A stretch of 11,507 nucleotides of DNA, from NCBI GenBank assembly GCA_027067895.1, contig JAMOUY010000105.1, positions 1 to 11,507 on the forward strand. Reading direction: 5' to 3'. Positions 8,436 through 11,507 of the stretch are shown one piece after another (the first letter of the stretch is position 1; every line of letters starts with the position of its first letter). The position numbers and the translations under genes were made by a program. The notes below the pieces were generated by a model, which did no database searches, was not told the DNA's origin, and was given only the letters and a program-made list of their open reading frames with translations. This stretch comes from Acidobacteriota bacterium (GTDB lineage Bacteria; Acidobacteriota; Holophagae; Thermotomaculales; Thermotomaculaceae).

Positions 8436-9349
8436 TGAAAAAAATTTTAATTTTTGCCGTTGCGATTTTTCTGACAACCTTGAATTTACACGCAGGGACA
8501 ATCTGCGTTGACATAAAAAACAAACAAAACCTCTTTGACTCATTTGCAAAAGAATTGATTTCCTATTCGGAAAAACACTACGGCGTTTCTAATTTCACAA
8601 TAGACCAGAATTCAAAAACCATTAAAGGTGAAAAAACATTCAAAATCAAGAGAAGAAAAAATCAGATAATCGGGACAATAAAAGAATCTTTTAAGAAAAA
8701 ACCCAAATGGAAAAAGGAAAAGATTGAAATTAAAGGAGAAATTGACAAAGACAAAGCCTGTGTTGAGGTAAGTCTAACCGCATACAACAAAAGGACAAAA
8801 AAATGGCACAAACTTGAAAGCGACAACATACTTGAAGAACACATGGCGGCTTTTTTGCTTACCGAAGCACTGAAAGGCAAAAAATTTTGGAGCATAGGAA
8901 ACATAAGCGTTGAGAAAAACGGCTTACGGAAAAGAGTTTTAAATCTAACCGAATTTACGGTTGAAGCCGTTGAAATTTCAATAGACCCGTCTTCCGGAAT
9001 AAAAAGCGTAAACTTTTTGCTGTCAAACAACGGCGATTCGGCGCTTTACCGTGTGCTTATGCTTGACAATGTTAAAGACATAAACTCTGCTTTAAAAGAA
9101 TTTTACCGCCATTTTCTTGACTATAACCCCGTGAAAAAGACATCAAAAATATACCAATTTTACTGGGAATATGCCAAAAGGGGCGAAATAATGGACGGCA
9201 TGCACAAACTTCAACTTATTACCGCACTTGGCTTTCCAAACAAGGTTGAAAAGAAAAAAGACAATAAAGAAATATTTTTTTACAATTTCGGAAAAAAGAC
9301 ATACAAATACCGTGTTGTTAAAAATGAATTAAATATGGAGAATGAGTAA
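8435..9349 (+). CDS. Secreted (periplasmic) protein of unknown function
   Basis: I do not recognise this 304-residue protein. Residues 1-20 form a typical Sec signal peptide (KK, a hydrophobic core, then LHA just before Gly21); the nearby Cys24 is not in a lipobox, so it is probably soluble periplasmic or peripheral to a membrane. The mature part is very lysine-rich in its first half (about 60-125) and has exactly two cysteines, Cys24 and Cys109, which could form a disulfide. The C terminus (about 248-298) reads G-EIMDGMHKLQLITALGFPNKV followed by a short aromatic strand FFYNFGKKTYKY. This 'GM...LG-P...' layout recalls SmpA/BamE-like folds, but only as a weak resemblance. It starts within the pdxJ stop (TAATG), has AAGGAG six bases upstream, and is the last gene of the cdaA operon. 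No terminator follows. Base and codon use match its neighbours, so nothing suggests transfer. Confidence 0.85.
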   Translation: MKKILIFAVAIFLTTLNLHAGTICVDIKNKQNLFDSFAKELISYSEKHYGVSNFTIDQNSKTIKGEKTFKIKRRKNQIIGTIKESFKKKPKWKKEKIEIKGEIDKDKACVEVSLTAYNKRTKKWHKLESDNILEEHMAAFLLTEALKGKKFWSIGNISVEKNGLRKRVLNLTEFTVEAVEISIDPSSGIKSVNFLLSNNGDSALYRVLMLDNVKDINSALKEFYRHFLDYNPVKKTSKIYQFYWEYAKRGEIMDGMHKLQLITALGFPNKVEKKKDNKEIFFYNFGKKTYKYRVVKNELNMENE

Positions 9350-9359
9350 AATCACCGTA

Positions 9360-9379
9360 TGTCAAATTTTTCCTTGACA
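9360..9379. repeat. Inverted repeat overlapping the HU -35 box
   Basis: TGTCAA (9360-9365), an 8-base spacer, then TTGACA (9374-9379) form a perfect 6-bp inverted repeat whose right arm is itself the -35 element. It has operator-like geometry. It is not followed by a T-tract, so it is not a convincing terminator for the upstream operon. Confidence 0.5.
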
Positions 9380-9402
9380 GTAAAGGAGTTTGCTAATAAT
9401 AT
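9374..9402 (+). promoter_or_regulatory. Strong sigma-70 promoter of the HU gene
   Basis: TTGACA (9374-9379, perfect -35), a 17-base spacer and TAATAT (9397-9402) predict a start point near 9409 and a leader of about 56 nt. The closeness to consensus fits a highly expressed gene. Because no terminator precedes it, HU may also receive read-through from the cdaA operon. Confidence 0.85.
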
Positions 9403-9427
9403 TAATCCGTAATTACATGCATAAATC

Positions 9428-9445
9428 TCACAAGGAAACTTGTGA
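9428..9445 (+). other. Hairpin with GAAA tetraloop in the HU 5' UTR
   Basis: TCACAAG (9428-9434), loop GAAA, and CTTGTGA (9439-9445) form a perfect 7-bp stem capped by a GNRA-type tetraloop. It lies seven bases upstream of the Shine-Dalgarno AAGGAGG (9453-9459). It could stabilise the mRNA or tune translation. Confidence 0.6.
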
Positions 9446-9452
9446 AATAACG

Positions 9453-9459
9453 AAGGAGG
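9453..9459 (+). promoter_or_regulatory. Shine-Dalgarno that sets the HU start
   Basis: AAGGAGG, a full match to the anti-Shine-Dalgarno, lies five bases before ATG at 9465. It decides against an in-frame upstream start at 9390, which falls inside the promoter and would add 25 residues unlike HU. Confidence 0.9.
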
Positions 9460-9464
9460 CTATT

Positions 9465-9737
9465 ATGAACAAAACTGATTTAGTAAATGCTGTTGCTGAG
9501 AAAACCGGTCTTTCAAAGGTTAAGGCTGCTGCTGCTGTTGACGGAGTTATCAGTGCTATCAGTGACTTCTTAAAAAAGGGTGAAAAGGTTTCTCTCGTTG
9601 GTTTCGGTACTTTTGAAGTTGTTAAGAGACCTGCAAGAAAGGGAAGAAACCCCCAGACTGGAAAAGAAATCACAATTCCCGCAAAGAAAGTTGTAAGATT
9701 CAGAGCAGGAAAAAAATTAAAAGACATTGTTAACTAA
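9465..9737 (+). CDS. hup: HU-family histone-like DNA-binding protein
   Basis: Small basic nucleoid protein that bends and compacts DNA as a dimer. The 90 residues match HU exactly in length. The N-terminal helical dimerisation part is [20 protein letters not shown] and onward, followed by the core GFGTFEV (46-52) and the beta-arm [19 protein letters not shown] (57-75), in which Pro63 is the DNA-intercalating proline. The C-terminal [14 protein letters not shown] closes the fold. HU and IHF subunits are related, but the RNPQTGKEI arm and the lack of extensions favour HU. Codon use differs clearly from its neighbours: GCT and GTT dominate (including four GCT codons in a row at 9525-9536), as expected for a very highly expressed gene rather than for transferred DNA. 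It has its own consensus promoter, a structured leader and a strong shared terminator. Whether it is hupA- or hupB-like is undefined. Confidence 0.97.
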   Translation: MNKTDLVNAVAEKTGLSKVKAAAAVDGVISAISDFLKKGEKVSLVGFGTFEVVKRPARKGRNPQTGKEITIPAKKVVRFRAGKKLKDIVN

Positions 9738-9755
9738 TTAGTTTTCACAAGTCTT
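9721..9755 (+). other. Imperfect hairpin across the HU stop codon
   Basis: AAGAC-A-TTGT pairs with ACAA-GTCTT, and inside these AACTAATTAGTT (9732-9743) is a perfect 12-base palindrome that contains the TAA stop. The total is about 5+4+4 or more base pairs with a small bulge and an internal loop. It precedes the terminator by four bases and may be a 3' mRNA structure. AT-rich pairing makes its stability uncertain. Confidence 0.4.
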
Positions 9756-9759
9756 TAAT

Positions 9760-9791
9760 AAAAAAAGGGAGGCTAAATGCCTCCCTTTTTT
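9760..9791. terminator. Bidirectional intrinsic terminator between HU and ybaB
   Basis: A perfect 7-bp GC-rich stem GGGAGGC / GCCTCCC (9767-9773 and 9779-9785) with a 5-nt loop is flanked by seven A residues on the left and six T residues on the right. It can therefore end transcription of HU (plus strand) and of dnaX-ybaB (minus strand). Confidence 0.95.
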
Positions 9792-9811
9792 ATTTTCAAA
9801 ATCAAAAATTT

Positions 9812-10108
9812 TTAAAACAAACCGGGAAAACCCAAACCGCCAAATCCCTTCATTGAAGATTCAATTTCTTCGTCAACCTTTTTATATCCTTCGGACAATG
9901 CGGCAATAATCAAATCTTCAACCATCTGTTTGTCTTCAAGAAGGGAATCGTCCTCAATCTTTAAAGAAACAACTTCTTTGTGTCCGTTTAAAACAACTTT
10001 AACAGCCCCGCCGCCGCTTGAAGCCTCAACTCTTAACTCTTCAAGTTTCTTCTGCAACATTTGTTGCATCTTTTTTGCCTGTTTCATCAAAAAATTAATA
10101 TCAGCCAT
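9812..10108 (-). CDS. ybaB: YbaB/EbfC-family nucleoid-associated protein
   Basis: Small dimeric DNA-binding protein, regularly encoded next to dnaX. The 98 residues fit the family. An N-terminal coiled-coil helix (NFLMKQAKKMQQMLQKKLEE, 5-24) is followed by the typical central strands (VEASSGGGAVKVVLNGHKEV, 27-46, and SLKIEDDSLL) and a C-terminal helix (VEDLIIAALSEGYKKVDEEI) ending in a glycine- and phenylalanine-rich tail (GFGGLGFPGLF). The ATG is 12 bases below the dnaX stop with GGAGG four bases upstream, so both share a transcript. The usual third partner, recR, does not follow: a terminator closes the unit about 20 bases after the stop. Confidence 0.95.
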   Translation of the reverse strand: MADINFLMKQAKKMQQMLQKKLEELRVEASSGGGAVKVVLNGHKEVVSLKIEDDSLLEDKQMVEDLIIAALSEGYKKVDEEIESSMKGFGGLGFPGLF

Positions 10109-10120
10109 AATTCCTCCGTT

Positions 10121-11507
10121 TTATTGAATTTTCTTTATCTCTCCTTCAAATTCGTCAACAATAAATTTTACCAAAGGATGCTTTTCAACACCGGAAAATT
10201 CTTCTTTTTCCTTAGAAACAACTTGTTTGGTTTCGAGCAAAAACGAATATCTTTTTTTAAAACGAATATAAACATTGCCTTCAAGAGATTTTAAAATATT
10301 TTCAATGCTTCTTATTATAATATCCGGTATTGCATGAAGTTTAATTTTAATCAAATCCTGTCCTTCAAAAATTATCTGAGCCTTTTTTAAAATAGGCGCA
10401 AGTTTGTCTTCGCTTTCAAACCTTTTTTTAATAAAATCCGCAATCTTTTCTTCTTCTGTTTTTTCTTCCGAAATTAAGTTTTGAGAAGAATTTTCCCTTT
10501 TGTCTTCTTCTGCGTGCGGTGTGTGGCTTTCGGATTTCTCTCTATTCTCAATTGTTAGTTTTTTTTTTGAAAGAAGTTCGGAAATCGGCATAACCTTTGA
10601 GGCAAAAACCATCTTGAAAAGCAAAAGTTCAACCGCAATCCTCGGATTAAAGGCGTCCCTTACAAACCTTTCGTTTTGCAGTATTACGTTTAAATACCTG
10701 ATTATATCTTCAACCGAAAATTTCTTATCCCTCAAACTTTCAGGCAGAAAACCCTTATTTCCGCTTACAACCGCATGGAGAAGGCTGTTAAAAAACTCGC
10801 CAAGCCTTAAAACAAACTTTACGAAATCGGTGTTTCTGTCTTCAAGTTTGTCAAGTATGTCAACAATACCTTTTGCATTGTCCTCAACAATAGCCCTGAA
10901 AATATCAAAAAAAACGGTTGAATCGGGCACTCCCAAAACAACCGACACGTCCTCTTCCCTTATCTTCCCGCCTGTGAAGGAGATTATCTGGTCAAGCAGA
11001 CTTTGGGCATCCCTCATGCTTCCCTCAGATGCGTCAACAATCAACTTCAAGGCGTCTTCATCAATGTCAATTCCCTCTTTTTCGCATATTTTTTTCAAAT
11101 GCTCCACAATTTTCAAAGGGGGAATTTTCTTAAACTCAAAAATCTGACACCTTGACCTTATTGTCGCAGGAATTTTGTGAGGCTCGGTTGTTGCAAGTAT
11201 AAAAACGACGTATGATGGTGGTTCCTCAATGGTTTTCAAAAGAGCGTTAAAGGCATGGGTTGAAAGCATGTGCACTTCGTCAATAATGAAAACCCTGAAC
11301 CTGTCCCTTACCGGGGGATACTGCACAATTTCCTTTAAATTTCTTATATCGTCAACCCCTTTGTTTGAGGCTGCGTCAATCTCCATAACGTCAATATCCC
11401 TACCCTCGGCAATCTCTTTGCACTGCTCGCATTCAAGGCATGGCTCAGCGGTGGGGCCGTTTTTGCAGTTTAAGGCTTTTGCGTAAATTCTTGCGGTTGA
11501 GGTTTTT
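10121..11507 (-). CDS. dnaX: DNA polymerase III subunit gamma/tau (5' end beyond window)
   Basis: ATPase subunit of the clamp loader that places the beta sliding clamp on primed DNA. The frame is open to the right edge; 461 residues are visible and about 45 N-terminal ones are missing. The visible part begins with the end of Walker A (KTSTARIYA). It continues with a zinc module of four cysteines (visible residues 14, 23, 26 and 29, spacing C-x8-C-x2-C-x2-C as in E. coli), the core phrase DVMEIDAASNKGVDDIR (39-55), Walker B FIIDEVHML (73-81), sensor 1 ILATTEPHKIPATIRSRCQIFEF (103-125 with the SRC finger) and helical domain III to about residue 310. A charged linker and a compact C-terminal domain complete a tau-like form of roughly 505 residues, shorter than the 643 of E. 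coli. An A10 run at the end of domain III may generate a truncated gamma form. An ATG at 11386 lies inside the conserved core and is not the true start. Confidence 0.97.
   Translation of the reverse strand, partial: KTSTARIYAKALNCKNGPTAEPCLECEQCKEIAEGRDIDVMEIDAASNKGVDDIRNLKEIVQYPPVRDRFRVFIIDEVHMLSTHAFNALLKTIEEPPSYVVFILATTEPHKIPATIRSRCQIFEFKKIPPLKIVEHLKKICEKEGIDIDEDALKLIVDASEGSMRDAQSLLDQIISFTGGKIREEDVSVVLGVPDSTVFFDIFRAIVEDNAKGIVDILDKLEDRNTDFVKFVLRLGEFFNSLLHAVVSGNKGFLPESLRDKKFSVEDIIRYLNVILQNERFVRDAFNPRIAVELLLFKMVFASKVMPISELLSKKKLTIENREKSESHTPHAEEDKRENSSQNLISEEKTEEEKIADFIKKRFESEDKLAPILKKAQIIFEGQDLIKIKLHAIPDIIIRSIENILKSLEGNVYIRFKKRYSFLLETKQVVSKEKEEFSGVEKHPLVKFIVDEFEGEIKKIQ
10559..10568 (-). promoter_or_regulatory. 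A10 slippery run in dnaX (candidate programmed slippage site)
   Basis: On the coding strand TC is followed by ten A residues and then CTAACAATTGAG; in frame this reads Ser-Lys-Lys-Lys-Leu-Thr-Ile-Glu. One extra A gives KKKTNN and then TGA (10550-10548). One A fewer gives KKN and then TAA (10557-10555). Slippage either way would release a DnaX of domains I-III, about 360 residues. Thermus thermophilus dnaX makes its short form by transcriptional slippage at an A9 run. Confidence 0.6.

Noticed and set aside
9390..9464. 25-residue N-terminal extension of HU
   Set aside because: It would begin inside the promoter, upstream of the predicted transcription start, and a full Shine-Dalgarno precedes the ATG at 9465.
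10500..11147. Long open frame of 215 codons on the plus strand opposite dnaX
   Set aside because: It is antisense to a well-conserved dnaX, is rich in Ser, Leu, Phe and Ile as expected for the complement of Lys/Glu-rich codons, and has no recognisable motif.
1..11507. Mobile elements, CRISPR arrays, tRNA/rRNA genes, phage or defence genes
   Set aside because: No transposase or integrase motifs, no spaced repeat array and no cloverleaf were seen; nearly all bases are taken up by recognisable housekeeping genes.

Overview
The window is an ordinary-looking chromosomal segment from an AT-rich bacterium with densely packed, mostly housekeeping genes. No mobile element, CRISPR array, rRNA or tRNA is visible. 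A LolC/LolE-type permease and a secreted protein with a cleavable signal peptide point to a diderm (outer-membrane) organism. The cdaA-cdaR-glmM-pdxJ order, lysS followed by a Lol permease, and DXP-dependent vitamin B6 synthesis (PdxJ) fit lineages such as Desulfuromonadota-like deltaproteobacteria, Deferribacterota or Acidobacteriota. That placement is an inference from gene content and order and was not tested by any search.

Left third, minus strand: rpoD (principal sigma factor, TTG start) ends at a strong intrinsic terminator. lysS then starts from its own consensus sigma-70 promoter and is followed after one base by a lolC/E-like gene that runs off the left edge. rpoD and cdaA are transcribed divergently from a 167-bp AT-rich region holding candidate promoters for both and overlapping direct repeats.

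Middle, plus strand: cdaA, cdaR, glmM, pdxJ and an unrecognised secreted-protein gene form a tight operon with 4-base ATGA overlaps, a 1-base gap and a TAATG overlap. It joins cyclic-di-AMP synthesis and its membrane regulator to the cell-wall precursor enzyme GlmM and to pyridoxine-phosphate synthesis. No terminator follows the last gene. An HU gene comes next with its own consensus promoter, an inverted repeat over its -35 box, a 5'-UTR hairpin and a 3'-UTR hairpin. Ten bases of the 5' UTR are perfectly complementary to ten bases of the 3' UTR.

Right end, minus strand: dnaX (5' end beyond the window) and ybaB converge on HU and share a bidirectional terminator with it. dnaX carries a run of ten A residues exactly at the end of clamp-loader domain III, and both shifted frames stop within three codons. 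This is a strong candidate for programmed slippage producing a short gamma-like DnaX, and it is the most interesting signal in the window. No wholly new multi-gene system was found.
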